Assembly (NCBI RefSeq): GCF_025447595.1
Contig: NZ_JAOEJU010000001.1
Location: forward strand, 248,001-312,000
Direction of reading: 5' to 3'
Length of the DNA: 64,000 bases
Source: Pseudomonas koreensis
Lineage (GTDB): Bacteria; Pseudomonadota; Gammaproteobacteria; Pseudomonadales; Pseudomonadaceae
Positions 55,974 to 63,933 of the stretch are shown piece by piece. The translations under genes and the position numbers were made by a program. Positions within the stretch are counted from its first letter, which is position 1. The number at the start of each line of letters is the position of its first letter. The notes beneath the pieces are model-generated. The model saw only the letters and a list, made by a program, of their open reading frames with translations. It was not told the DNA's origin and did not search any database.

Positions 55974-56357
55974 ATGGAATCGCCTGAAGTCGTGGAAACT
56001 GCTTTTTCGCAAGTCGCTGCACGTTTGCACAAGCGCCGTTTCGCGGTCACCAACAATGCTCAAGGACTTTCCGGTGCAGGCACGATTTTTTATTACGAGG
56101 TCGACGGCAATGCCATTTCCAGCACCTACCAAGGCGGACGGATTCGCATCGGCAATCAAGTCGGGCGCGTGACCGGACCGGATACATTCGAGCTGCTTTT
56201 TCAGTGTCTGACACTGGATGGCGAGCTGCTTGCCGGTTGGTCCCGTGGCACGGTCGGCGTCGATCATGACGGGCGCACTACGCTGGCCTTTGTGTGGGGC
56301 TGGTTGTCGGGGGCAACGGGAGGAGGTGAGTCGACTTACCTTGAGTTTGGTGGTTAG
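55974..56357 (+). CDS. Hypothetical protein, 127 residues
   Basis: A 127-residue soluble protein with a repetitive beta pattern (FYYEVDGNAISSTYQGGRIRIG ... TFELLFQCLTLDGELLAGWSRG). I do not recognise an enzyme motif; similar proteins are sometimes labelled N-acetylglutamate synthase, which the sequence does not support. The ATG at 55974 has AAGGAAAG upstream. It is divergent from the MarR-GNAT gene, with the shared operator region between, and its stop overlaps the convergent PhyH gene by 4 bp. Confidence 0.75.
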   Translation: MESPEVVETAFSQVAARLHKRRFAVTNNAQGLSGAGTIFYYEVDGNAISSTYQGGRIRIGNQVGRVTGPDTFELLFQCLTLDGELLAGWSRGTVGVDHDGRTTLAFVWGWLSGATGGGESTYLEFGG

Positions 56358-57031
56358 GACTCAAGCGCAAAGTCCTCCGGATCGAACCGCTCAGTCGTGT
56401 CCATTCGTATGCTTCTGAGGCTCACCGTTTCCAGGTGTGTTGCATAGAGCGATTCGGAAAAAAAGGTGATCAACAGGGAGCGTCGGCGCACGCCGCTGGC
56501 GTTCAGACTCCCGGCGTGGATCAGGTCGGCATCGAAGATCAGGATGTCGCCCGCGTTGCCCGTCAGTGGCACGGATCGGGACTCGTCAGTGAAGTCGAAC
56601 GGGGGGGCGTTCGGTGCAGGGCGATGGCTGCCGGGGACAATGCGGGTTGCACCGTTTTCCGGGCCATAATCGTCGATATACACCAGCGCGTTGACGGTGT
56701 CGCCGGGGCGTTGCACCGACAAGTCACGGTGCAACTGTTGGTGGCCGCCATTGGCGAGCGGTTCGCGGCCCTCGACTTGAGAGAGGAAGAAGCGTTCGCC
56801 TATCAACTCTCCCACCACCGCCAGCAAGTGTGGCAATCGGCACACGGCCTGAACGGTGGCGTCAGTGTCCAGCTGCGAATGGCGCCAGTCGATGCCGCGG
56901 GGCACGGGCCATTCGCCGGACGGCTTCACGCCTGCATCGAAGACAGCGCGAAGCGTGTCCAGCCATGTCGGCGCAATTGCCTGGCGCAGCAGCACGTAGC
57001 CGTTTCGGTGGAGTTGTTCGCGGTCAGCCAC
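56354..57031 (-). CDS. Phytanoyl-CoA dioxygenase (PhyH) family protein
   Basis: A 225-residue Fe(II)/2-oxoglutarate-dependent oxygenase. The iron ligands are probably His101 and Asp103 (LHRDLSV) and His172 (DLIHAGSLN), with Arg183 for 2-oxoglutarate. The N-terminal FDAGVKPSGEWPVPRGIDWRH is also family-like. It is in the same direction as, and 21 bp downstream of, the gamma-glutamylcyclotransferase-like gene. Substrate unknown. Confidence 0.87.
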   Translation of the reverse strand: MADREQLHRNGYVLLRQAIAPTWLDTLRAVFDAGVKPSGEWPVPRGIDWRHSQLDTDATVQAVCRLPHLLAVVGELIGERFFLSQVEGREPLANGGHQQLHRDLSVQRPGDTVNALVYIDDYGPENGATRIVPGSHRPAPNAPPFDFTDESRSVPLTGNAGDILIFDADLIHAGSLNASGVRRRSLLITFFSESLYATHLETVSLRSIRMDTTERFDPEDFALES

Positions 57032-57052
57032 AGACGCCCTCGGTTTTGTTGG

Positions 57053-57376
57053 CTAGCGCAGAGCGTAGACAAAAGCCTCAACGGTTGCGCCGTCGTCCAG
57101 TGTCACCTTGGTCAACACCCGCTGATATTCAGCCCCTTCAAACTCATCCAGCGCGGCCCAGTGCAGGTGGAAATTCTCGGAGGCGAACACGTAGCCTTCG
57201 ATGACATCGCCATCCTCGGCAATCACCAGCCCGGGAAAGCCCATGGCCGCGCCCCATCCGGCCTGTGACAGGCGCCCCTTCAGCGAAGCAGCCTGCCATG
57301 TGCCGCCGATGTTCAGCATCACATGCTCATTCGGCCGGCCGGGGCCCAGGGTTCCATAAACGAAGAGACGTTCCAC
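57053..57376 (-). CDS. Gamma-glutamylcyclotransferase (AIG2-like) family protein
   Basis: A 107-residue protein of the AIG2/GGCT fold. It begins MERLFVYGTLGPGRPN with the YGTL substrate-binding motif, and LDEFEGAEYQRV carries the catalytic glutamate region. It is compact, as in the bacterial YtfP-like group. It probably releases pyroglutamate from gamma-glutamyl compounds, though the exact substrate in this group varies. It shares direction with the PhyH gene 21 bp further on. Confidence 0.88.
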   Translation of the reverse strand: MERLFVYGTLGPGRPNEHVMLNIGGTWQAASLKGRLSQAGWGAAMGFPGLVIAEDGDVIEGYVFASENFHLHWAALDEFEGAEYQRVLTKVTLDDGATVEAFVYALR

Positions 57377-57442
57377 GATTGCTCCTGCCAGTTAAAAAGG
57401 GAGGGATCCTGACGTATGCGCGATGTGCAGGCAACACCGCGA

Positions 57443-58480
57443 TCAGTTCTGCGTCGACCGGCTCAGAAACCCGTCGATCAAGGCCACCACCTGTTGCTGG
57501 ATCGCCTCACGGGAACGCGCGCCGCCGTCCCCGCAAATGATGCCGTCGCCTGGTGAATCTGCTTCCAGCAGCGCCACGGCGCCGGGCTTGCACAAGGACA
57601 TGAAGCTGAAATGGCTGGCGTCGCTGATCTCGACATATTGCGAGGTAGCCGAAGGCAGCCGCGTGGCGAGATTTGCCGATTCCAGTTGGGCGGGAAGGTC
57701 TTCAGACGGCACGCCCGCGCCGATCACCAGTGTCGGAGCCGCCAACGCGGCGAGGCTGGCGTCGGTCATCCCGCGTGACAGGCCAAGGTCCAGTGACACA
57801 ATGGCGCTGACGCGTTTGTCGCTCAAGTCTGCGCTGATCCGGTTCTTCGCATCCGGCGTGTCGGCGACGTTGATCGTCTTGTAGACCGAGCAGCTGGCGA
57901 GTTTTTGATGGGCTGCGCAGTCCTGCGCAAAGCGTTCAGGGTCAAAACGTGTGCCGGCGATTTCCAGAGCGGTCCAGCCGCCGAGCGAATGGCCGGCGAC
58001 TGCAATTCGCTCCTTCGAGACTTCGCCAAATTGCTCCGGTTGAGCGGTGACTGCATCGATCACACGGCTGATGTCGGCAGGTCGTTGCCACAACTGTGCA
58101 GCGGCTTTCGGACTGCGGTCATGAGTCGTAGTGCCGGGGTGATTGACCGCCGCGACGATGTAACCCTGACGGGCCAACGCACTGGCGAGCCACGCTTGAT
58201 TGCTCCAGTTGCCCCTGAAACCGTGGGACAACACCAGCAATGGATGATCACCGGCCGTTGGCGGCGCCTCGCGCACCGCCGAAGTCCCGACGAACACCGC
58301 GTCGTCGGCAATCAATTGTGCGGGGGCGGAGGTTTTGGCGGGATACCAGACGACCATATCCAGCGGGCGTTCGCCGCGCGAATCCGCCAGCGTGGCGGAG
58401 CGGAAACCGATGGAGTTTTCGTCAGCGTTTGCGCTGGCCGAAAAGCAGATCAGAAGCAGGATACGGAAAGCGTTTTTCAT
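57443..58480 (-). CDS. Exported alpha/beta hydrolase (PAF acetylhydrolase/dienelactone hydrolase-like)
   Basis: A 345-residue protein with a signal peptide (MKNAFRILLLICFSASANA). The oxyanion motif is VLSHGFRGNW, the nucleophile serine is in AVAGHSLGGWTALE, and the histidine may be in DASHFSFM. Its length and HGFRGNW match the platelet-activating-factor acetylhydrolase-like or predicted dienelactone hydrolase group. It ends 66 bp before the GGCT gene start. Substrate unknown. Confidence 0.87.
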   Translation of the reverse strand: MKNAFRILLLICFSASANADENSIGFRSATLADSRGERPLDMVVWYPAKTSAPAQLIADDAVFVGTSAVREAPPTAGDHPLLVLSHGFRGNWSNQAWLASALARQGYIVAAVNHPGTTTHDRSPKAAAQLWQRPADISRVIDAVTAQPEQFGEVSKERIAVAGHSLGGWTALEIAGTRFDPERFAQDCAAHQKLASCSVYKTINVADTPDAKNRISADLSDKRVSAIVSLDLGLSRGMTDASLAALAAPTLVIGAGVPSEDLPAQLESANLATRLPSATSQYVEISDASHFSFMSLCKPGAVALLEADSPGDGIICGDGGARSREAIQQQVVALIDGFLSRSTQN

Positions 58481-58498
58481 TGTTTTTATCTTCCTTGA

Positions 58499-58930
58499 TC
58501 AGATCTGGCAAACGGGACGTTCGCCCAGACGTTCTACCAGTCTTACGAGATAACCGTCCGGATCCTGAACGAGAAACTCACGCTGGCCGACTTCGACATC
58601 GTCAGCGCGATACCAGGTGTCTTTGCAGGTTTTATAGAGTGAGACCTGAGCGGCGCCCAATTTTTCGATGATGGGAGCAACCGCCTCAACGTCGATCTGC
58701 AGATTGACGCCTCTTCCGAAGGGCTTGCTCAGTTCCGCCGTCAGCCACTGGCCTGCATCTGGTTCAATCTGTTCGAGCATGACTTGAGCGCCATTCAGGT
58801 CGAGATAGGCGAAGCCATCTTCCGGGCGTTGATAAGCGACGTTGAATCCCAGGCAGGAGACCCAGAAAACGAGGCTGGCCTGCAGATTCGTGACCATTAA
58901 TTCTGGAACCAGTTTGTTCCGTTCAAACAT
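58499..58930 (-). CDS. VOC family bleomycin-resistance-like protein
   Basis: A 143-residue single VOC protein beginning MFERNKLVPELMVTNLQASL, with VLQ-type middle and the C-terminal REFLVQDPDGYLVRLVE carrying the conserved glutamate. It resembles the bleomycin-binding subgroup. The ATG at 58930 gives the family-typical start; a longer frame to 58981 lacks a ribosome site. It is followed by the exported hydrolase gene in the same direction, 18 bp on. Confidence 0.87.
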   Translation of the reverse strand: MFERNKLVPELMVTNLQASLVFWVSCLGFNVAYQRPEDGFAYLDLNGAQVMLEQIEPDAGQWLTAELSKPFGRGVNLQIDVEAVAPIIEKLGAAQVSLYKTCKDTWYRADDVEVGQREFLVQDPDGYLVRLVERLGERPVCQI

Positions 58931-59060
58931 GGGGTGAATTCCTTTTCGTTCGATTCGATGCCAAGTGGCAAAGAGAGACAAGCAGCGCGGTAAGGTAAGC
59001 GTGAATCGGGGTAAGTGGCCAGAGGGCTTTCAGTAATCAACCGCGGCCAAAAGCGGGACA

Positions 59061-59100
59061 TTCTGAAAAAATAGATCTGTCCCCCTTTAAAAATGTCCCC
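59061..59100. repeat. Possible remnant of a Pseudomonas mobile repeat
   Basis: In reverse, GGGGGACAGATCTATTTTTT and GGGGACATTTTTAAAGG lie adjacent. This is similar to the sequence at 37841-37870. The neighbouring 59044-59054 carries GCTTTTGGCCG on the minus strand, also found at 38454 and 39747. No transposase is attached. Confidence 0.3.
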
Positions 59101-59109
59101 ACATGAAAA

Positions 59110-59132
59110 AGCCCGGCGGATAAGGCCGGGCT
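59110..59132 (-). terminator. Rho-independent terminator of the repeat-protein gene
   Basis: Stem AGCCCGGC/GCCGGGCT with a 7-nt loop; on the minus strand a T-run follows (A-run 59106-59109). It lies 30 bp beyond the stop codon of the gene at 59163. Confidence 0.88.
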
Positions 59133-59162
59133 TTCGTCGAGTGCTGCGGTAAAGCAGTGCAT

Positions 59163-59462
59163 TCAGACGTTACGACGTTCGATCAGACGGTCAGAACCAC
59201 CTTCGGCAACCGCATCGCTGAACAGCGGATCGGTTTCGGTTGCGGCTACCGCATCGCTGAACAGCGGATCAGTCTCGGTCGCGGCTACGGCGTCACTGAA
59301 CAGTGGATCAGTCTGGGTCGCAGCGGCAACGGCGTCACTGAACAATGGATCAGTCTCGGTCGCGGCTACCGCATCGCTGAACAGTGGCTCGGTTTCAGTC
59401 GCCGCGAAAGCATTCAGGGCGAAGAGCGAGAAGGCGATACCGAGGATGGTTTGGCGTTTCAT
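59163..59462 (-). CDS. Small exported protein of five PLFSDAVA repeats
   Basis: A 99-residue protein with a clear signal peptide (MKRQTILGIAFSLFALNAFA). After it come five tandem copies of a 13-14-residue unit A-T-E-T-D-P-L-F-S-D-A-V-A and a conserved-looking tail EGGSDRLIERRNV. No family recognised. The unit has a short hydrophobic core bounded by acidic and threonine residues, so the mature protein is small, acidic and probably disordered or periplasmic. The gene has GGAG 10 bp upstream, a good sigma-70 promoter at 59537-59565 and its own terminator, so it is expressed as a single small transcript. Confidence 0.8.
   Translation of the reverse strand: MKRQTILGIAFSLFALNAFAATETEPLFSDAVAATETDPLFSDAVAAATQTDPLFSDAVAATETDPLFSDAVAATETDPLFSDAVAEGGSDRLIERRNV
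59211..59408. repeat. Five tandem coding repeats (39-42 bp)
   Basis: Units at 59211-59249, 59250-59288, 59289-59330 (42 bp), 59331-59369 and 59370-59408. They keep reading frame and encode the repeats of the exported protein above. The DNA is more similar between copies than amino-acid conservation requires, which points to recent slippage or recombination. Confidence 0.85.
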
Positions 59463-59536
59463 GGTTCTGTACTCCGTGTGCAGTGGGTTGGTATGGAGCA
59501 GATCCTACGCTTCGGATTCGATATGAGAACTTCATT

Positions 59537-59565
59537 GAATTAATGGTTGTTATTGATGCAGTCAA
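59537..59565 (-). promoter_or_regulatory. Sigma-70 promoter of the repeat-protein gene
   Basis: On the minus strand, TTGACT (59560-59565) and TAATTC (59537-59542) are separated by exactly 17 bp. The -35 box overlaps the last codons of the BtuF-like gene. Expected start of transcription is near 59530. Confidence 0.55.
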
Positions 59566-60488
59566 TGATTGGGCTCGGTCGCCTGAAGTGCTCTGAACTG
59601 CTGCGCCAATCCCAGCGCCACGCGACCACTGTCCACCGTGGGCAGCAAATGGGTGAAGGGAATCTCGATCATCCGGTTCTCGCGCACCGCCCGCAGGGTC
59701 GATAACACCGGATCCTGCGTCAACAACTGACGCTTGCGACTGGCCGGCGACCATTGCGCATCGGCCAGCAGGATCACGTCCGGATCACTGGCGAGCAGGG
59801 TTTCGCGGCTCACGGTCACGCGATACTGGTTGATGTCGGCAAACAGGTTTCGCGCCCCGGCAGCAGCCAGCAACGGAGTGACGAATCCCCGTCGGCCCTC
59901 GCTGTCGAGGCCGTTGACTTCACTGTCCAGATAGAACACTGACAACGGTTTTCCCGAGCCGGCCAGTGCCTGGGCGCGGTTCAGATCAGCGTCCAGCGCA
60001 TTACTCAGTTCCCGGGCGCGCGGCTGTTTGTGCAGCAGCGCGCCGAGGATCGAGAGGTCGTTGCGGATGTGTTCGAAGTAGTCCAGCGAATGCTCGTTGC
60101 ACGCCGACTCCAGCAAATAGGACGCCACGCCGTTGCGCCCCAGTCCGCTGCGCGACGTCACGCCATTGCCAAAGGCCGACGCGAACCCGCCGATCACCAG
60201 ATCCGGTTTCTGTGCGTACAGCACTTCGCTCGACGGGTAGCGGGGCGCGATCACCGGCACGCCGAAGTACTCGGCTTGAGGCGCACCGGTATCGTCCAGA
60301 TAGGCGACGCCCGCCAGCGCCGGGCCTGCCCCCAACGCCAGCACCAGATCGGCGGCGTGCTGATTGAGGGCGACGATCCTCGACGGTTGCGAGACTGGCG
60401 CGTTCCAGGTCTCGCCGCAGTTGCGGTAACTGTCGGCTAAAACGGGCAGCGCGCAGATCAGGGCGCCCCAAAAAACGATCCTTCTCAT
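59562..60488 (-). CDS. BtuF-like cobalamin ABC transporter substrate-binding protein
   Basis: A 308-residue periplasmic binding protein with an N-terminal signal peptide (MRRIVFWGALICALPVLA). The FepB/BtuF-type fold is seen in PSRIVALNQHAADLVLALGAGPALAGVAYLDD and VLYAQKPDLVIGGFAS. It is the third gene of the riboswitch-controlled operon, overlapping the ferredoxin-like gene by 4 bp. No membrane permease or ATPase gene is in the window; they may lie elsewhere. It could alternatively serve a siderophore, but the riboswitch argues for B12. Confidence 0.85.
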   Translation of the reverse strand: MRRIVFWGALICALPVLADSYRNCGETWNAPVSQPSRIVALNQHAADLVLALGAGPALAGVAYLDDTGAPQAEYFGVPVIAPRYPSSEVLYAQKPDLVIGGFASAFGNGVTSRSGLGRNGVASYLLESACNEHSLDYFEHIRNDLSILGALLHKQPRARELSNALDADLNRAQALAGSGKPLSVFYLDSEVNGLDSEGRRGFVTPLLAAAGARNLFADINQYRVTVSRETLLASDPDVILLADAQWSPASRKRQLLTQDPVLSTLRAVRENRMIEIPFTHLLPTVDSGRVALGLAQQFRALQATEPNH

Positions 60489-60844
60489 GAGCGCGCCCTG
60501 ATCAGCAAATCCTCGACCACTTCACCGTCCACCAGATGCCCTTCGACCAGCCGTTGTGCATCCGCGTGACTGCGCACGCCGTACCAGCACGCTTCCGGAT
60601 ACACCGTCACGATCGGCCCCAGGTTGCACGGGAACTGACAATGGGTGCGGGTCAGCAGAACGCCGCCCGGTGTCTCGATTCGGTCATGCGCCAGTAGATG
60701 CCGGCGCAGGGTTTTCCATAACTGCAAGGCGCCGCGCTGGGTGCAGCGCGGGCCGGTGCAGAGGAACACGTGGCGCGCATGCGCGGGAACATGGGACCAG
60801 TCCGGGTGCGAATCGACGCCGTCGGTAGTGATGATGTCAGCCAT
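60485..60844 (-). CDS. (2Fe-2S) thioredoxin-like ferredoxin domain protein
   Basis: A 119-residue protein with HVFLCTGPRCTQRGALQLW and TRTHCQFPCNLGPIVTVYPEACWYG. The four cysteines follow the thioredoxin-like [2Fe-2S] ferredoxin pattern known from cobalamin gene clusters. Its start overlaps the receptor stop by one base (TGATG), and its end overlaps the BtuF-like start. It may act in cobalamin processing or cobalt chelation, inferred from operon context only. Confidence 0.85.
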   Translation of the reverse strand: MADIITTDGVDSHPDWSHVPAHARHVFLCTGPRCTQRGALQLWKTLRRHLLAHDRIETPGGVLLTRTHCQFPCNLGPIVTVYPEACWYGVRSHADAQRLVEGHLVDGEVVEDLLIRARS

Positions 60845-62781
60845 CAGAAGCGGTACGTGTAGCGGACTTCGGAGGTGAACGGCCGCCCGAGGTTGTCGAC
60901 GTTGTTCGAGCGACTGGTGACGTAGTCGCGGTCGAACAGGTTCTCCACCAGCAGGCTCACCCGGTGCTGATGGGCGCCGTCGAGGTACCGATAAGCGTCG
61001 GCGTCCACCACCGAATAATGGCCGTATTCGACCTGTTTCGAGCTGATCACGTCGCGGATATAGCGGATCGCACCGCCGGCGCCCCACATCCGGTCAACCG
61101 ACTCGTAGCCGACGCGCGAACGGGCGAGGAAGCTCGGCACATCGTTCAGCGTGACGCCTGCGCGCGACTCGGTAAGGTTGCGGGTCATGTCGGCCTGAAG
61201 GCTCCATTGCTCGTTGAGCGCCAGTCTGGCGTCCGCCTCGAAACCGCGCATTTGCACCTGGCCCTGGCCGTTGACCCACTGGATGTCATCGAGGGTGATC
61301 AGGTCGTCGATCTTGCGTTTGAAAAGGGTGACGCTGGCGCTGAATTCGCGGTCGAGCAGCAAGCCTTTGTAATCCAGACCGAGTTCGGCGTTGCGGCTTT
61401 TCTCCGGTTTCAGATTACGGTTGCCCAACTCGTCGCCGGGCTCGTTGACGAACAACTGCTCGGCGTTCGGCAGTTTGTAGGCCGTGCCGTACTGCCCGCG
61501 CACAGACCAGTTTTCGTTGAGGTCATACAGCGAAGTGAGCATGCCGACCGTGGCGCTATCGCCACCGCCCATGGCTTCGTGTCGGATGCCGATGCTCGGG
61601 TGCCAGTCGGGCAGGGCGTCGATCTGCGGGCGCAATTGGGTGTACAGCGCGTGGGCTTCGGCCTTGTCGTTGTCGATGATCAGCACATCGTCCTGACCCT
61701 TGAACCACTGGTTGTCCGTACCGAACACCAGCACATGCCCGCCGGGCAATTCAGCCTTGCCTTCGGCCTGCACACCCCAGTCGGTGAAGCCCCAGTAGTC
61801 GTTGTGGTTGATGGTTCGGGTGCCGCCGTTGGCGGTGTTGTTGATGCGCGTGTAGCGGGTGTCCCAGTCGTTGATATGACCTTTGACGAAGTAGCTCAGG
61901 CGCTCATTGAGAGTCTGTTCGAAAGTCGCCGTGGCGATCTGCTGGATGCGGTCGTTGGTGGTCTTGTGGTTGTCCACCGGGCGCGCGAAGTCGAGGTTGG
62001 CGTCGGCGTATTGGTAGAACAGCTCCAGGCGCGAGTCATCGCCGAACGACTGAATCGCCTTGCCGCCGAAGGTCGTGACTTCATAGGCGCGTTTCTTTTC
62101 GGTGACGTTTTTCAGGTCGCGATTGCGAAACGGCTGATAGCCATCCGAGACGTTATGGCTGACGTAGGCCAGCAAACCCAGGTCGCCGAAGCCGTTGCTG
62201 AAAATATTCTCGACCCGGGCATCACCGGTGGTGCCGCCGAAGGTGTCCAGGCCCATGTTCACTTCGCCGGAGGCTTTGCGGCTCTGCGGGCTGCGGGTGA
62301 CGATGTTGATCACGCCCGATACTGCTTGGGTGCCGAACAGCAGGCTCTGTCCGCCCTTGAGTACTTCGATGCGTTCGATGGCGTTGGCCGGCAACGTGTC
62401 CAGGTACAAACCGCCGTACAGGCGATTGTTCAGGCGCACGCCGTCGAGCAGGATTAGCGTGTCATCGTTGCGCCCGCCGAGCAGGGAATAGGTGCCGTAG
62501 TCGAACGGGCCGTTTTTCGGTGCGACGTACAGGCCGGGAATGAACATCTGCATCACGCGGCTGACATCGGCGCTGGGGCCGGCGCGTTCGATCTGCTCGC
62601 GGGTGACGATCTCGACCTTGCTGCCGAATTGCGCCATATCGGCCACGGTGGTGGACTCCACGGACGGCGCGGAAACGGTTTGCTGATGGAGTTCGAGCGG
62701 CGTGTCATCCGCCAGCAACAGGGGGCTGAACAGGCAGCCGAATAACAAGGATGGAGCCGGGATGTTGAAAGGTTTGATCAT
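60844..62781 (-). CDS. btuB: BtuB-like TonB-dependent receptor
   Basis: A 645-residue outer-membrane receptor. A signal peptide (MIKPFNIPAPSLLFGCLFSPLLLA) is followed by a possible TonB box (LELHQQTVSA), the plug domain (KVEIVTREQIERAGPSADVSRVM ... GVRLNNRLYGGLYLDTLPANAIERIEVLKGGQSLLFG) and a C-terminal barrel ending VRYTYRF. Length is close to BtuB (about 600). The ATG at 62781 is chosen because upstream in-frame codons run into the cobalamin riboswitch. The riboswitch and downstream BtuF-like gene point to vitamin B12 uptake. Confidence 0.92.
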   Translation of the reverse strand: MIKPFNIPAPSLLFGCLFSPLLLADDTPLELHQQTVSAPSVESTTVADMAQFGSKVEIVTREQIERAGPSADVSRVMQMFIPGLYVAPKNGPFDYGTYSLLGGRNDDTLILLDGVRLNNRLYGGLYLDTLPANAIERIEVLKGGQSLLFGTQAVSGVINIVTRSPQSRKASGEVNMGLDTFGGTTGDARVENIFSNGFGDLGLLAYVSHNVSDGYQPFRNRDLKNVTEKKRAYEVTTFGGKAIQSFGDDSRLELFYQYADANLDFARPVDNHKTTNDRIQQIATATFEQTLNERLSYFVKGHINDWDTRYTRINNTANGGTRTINHNDYWGFTDWGVQAEGKAELPGGHVLVFGTDNQWFKGQDDVLIIDNDKAEAHALYTQLRPQIDALPDWHPSIGIRHEAMGGGDSATVGMLTSLYDLNENWSVRGQYGTAYKLPNAEQLFVNEPGDELGNRNLKPEKSRNAELGLDYKGLLLDREFSASVTLFKRKIDDLITLDDIQWVNGQGQVQMRGFEADARLALNEQWSLQADMTRNLTESRAGVTLNDVPSFLARSRVGYESVDRMWGAGGAIRYIRDVISSKQVEYGHYSVVDADAYRYLDGAHQHRVSLLVENLFDRDYVTSRSNNVDNLGRPFTSEVRYTYRF

Positions 62782-62890
62782 CGTCTTCTCGAAAGGATCT
62801 TCGCAGAAGAGCATGCAGGAGAAGGCATCGCGCACACGCCGACACCGGCCCATGCCCGCCCACCGCAGGATTTTGCCAAACAGACATTTC

Positions 62891-63065
62891 AGGCCGGTCT
62901 CCGGGCTCGCGCGTATGGACGCTTTCACCTTCCCATGGCCGTCTGGCCACAGTGGTGTATCGAATGCATCACGCGCCTACCGTTGCGGGGGCAGCACCGG
63001 ACTTGTTCGAAAAGAACGTACCGGTTTCCCGTTTCACCCCATGCACGGCGGCATGGGACACCTGA
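62891..63065 (-). promoter_or_regulatory. Cobalamin riboswitch
   Basis: On the minus strand the leader carries, in order, GGTGAAACGGGAAACCGGT, GCTGCCCCCGCAACGGTAGGC, CCACTGTGGCC and the B12 box AGCCCGGAGACCGGCC (62891-62906). These are the conserved blocks of the AdoCbl riboswitch, with the right order and spacing. It lies about 110 bp before the receptor start and should shut off the btuB operon when coenzyme B12 is plentiful. Confidence 0.95.
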
Positions 63066-63113
63066 AACAGGGCGGCATCTGAACACTCGGGTGGGCGGGC
63101 GTCAACTCGCGCG

Positions 63114-63827
63114 TTACTTTTCGATGTGGTGCGTTTTCAATCTTATTTCACCCTTGACTTTGGCCAGCCTGAGGGCGATCGCAGCAACCAGTAAAATGGC
63201 AGCCGGAATTTTCAAGAGCTTCAGATACTTTTCGTAAATTGTGGCGGAGTATTTCGTGCTTTGGGTGGAGCGTGCCTGTTCCTCGTGATCGGAATATGCC
63301 TGTTTGAATCGCTTGATCCGTTCTACGACAAACGGATTTTCAATAGTCTCAGCTTGTGGGAAAACGGAGTTGTAGTTCATGTAGATTTTATTGTCTACCC
63401 GGGTACTTACAGGGTCGGAGGGGCGAATCATTTCAAACAGTCGGCAGGCATTTGCAAGTTCCTGGGCTGCCTCCTTTGATAGATCTGCCGTGCCCTGTGC
63501 GATCGCCCCCAAGCAGATTGACGGATCGCTCAATGCTTGTGCTGCAATATTCAGGGATTGAGCCGATAAGCGGAAATAACTCTCCTCTACTCTTACATTG
63601 GAGAGTTTCGATTCCAGGCCGAATTGAATGAATTGAAATACAAGGCCTGTCGAGCCAGCAATGATCCAGTAGTAATCAACTCGCTTCCAGCCAATGTCCC
63701 CAAGCCGTCGTGGCGAGAAACGACTTTCCCAAACAAATAGCCAGCAAAAAAGCAAATAGAAGAGTGGTATTCCAAAAATGACGAATGCTGCACTCCAGAA
63801 CATTTCGCCAGCTAACGCGTACTCCAT
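63114..63827 (-). CDS. Hypothetical membrane protein, 237 residues
   Basis: A 237-residue protein with two N-terminal membrane helices (about 10-32 and 50-70), a soluble central domain rich in helices and a C-terminal helix (about 208-225). No family recognised. Its codon use is more AT-rich than its neighbours, so it may be acquired. It lies upstream of the riboswitch in the same direction, 49 bp before it, but is not functionally linked by sequence. Confidence 0.6.
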   Translation of the reverse strand: MEYALAGEMFWSAAFVIFGIPLFYLLFCWLFVWESRFSPRRLGDIGWKRVDYYWIIAGSTGLVFQFIQFGLESKLSNVRVEESYFRLSAQSLNIAAQALSDPSICLGAIAQGTADLSKEAAQELANACRLFEMIRPSDPVSTRVDNKIYMNYNSVFPQAETIENPFVVERIKRFKQAYSDHEEQARSTQSTKYSATIYEKYLKLLKIPAAILLVAAIALRLAKVKGEIRLKTHHIEK

Positions 63828-63933
63828 GCCATGCCTTCCAATCGATAGAAGTATCAGGTTTTCTTCGGCGGGTATCTTGATAACTTGAGAACGTGACTGT
63901 TCAAGCGCAAAGGGAGTCGGCTTATCGAGAACT

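Noticed and set aside
59211..59408. CRISPR-like array of regular repeats
   Set aside because: Repeat units are contiguous without unique spacers and keep reading frame, so they are coding tandem repeats.
60964..62457. A 497-codon plus-strand frame across the TonB receptor
   Set aside because: Shadow of the receptor gene; no motifs and no ribosome site.
62705..63240. Short protein-coding frames upstream of the TonB receptor
   Set aside because: They lie within or across the cobalamin riboswitch, whose conserved blocks explain the sequence.
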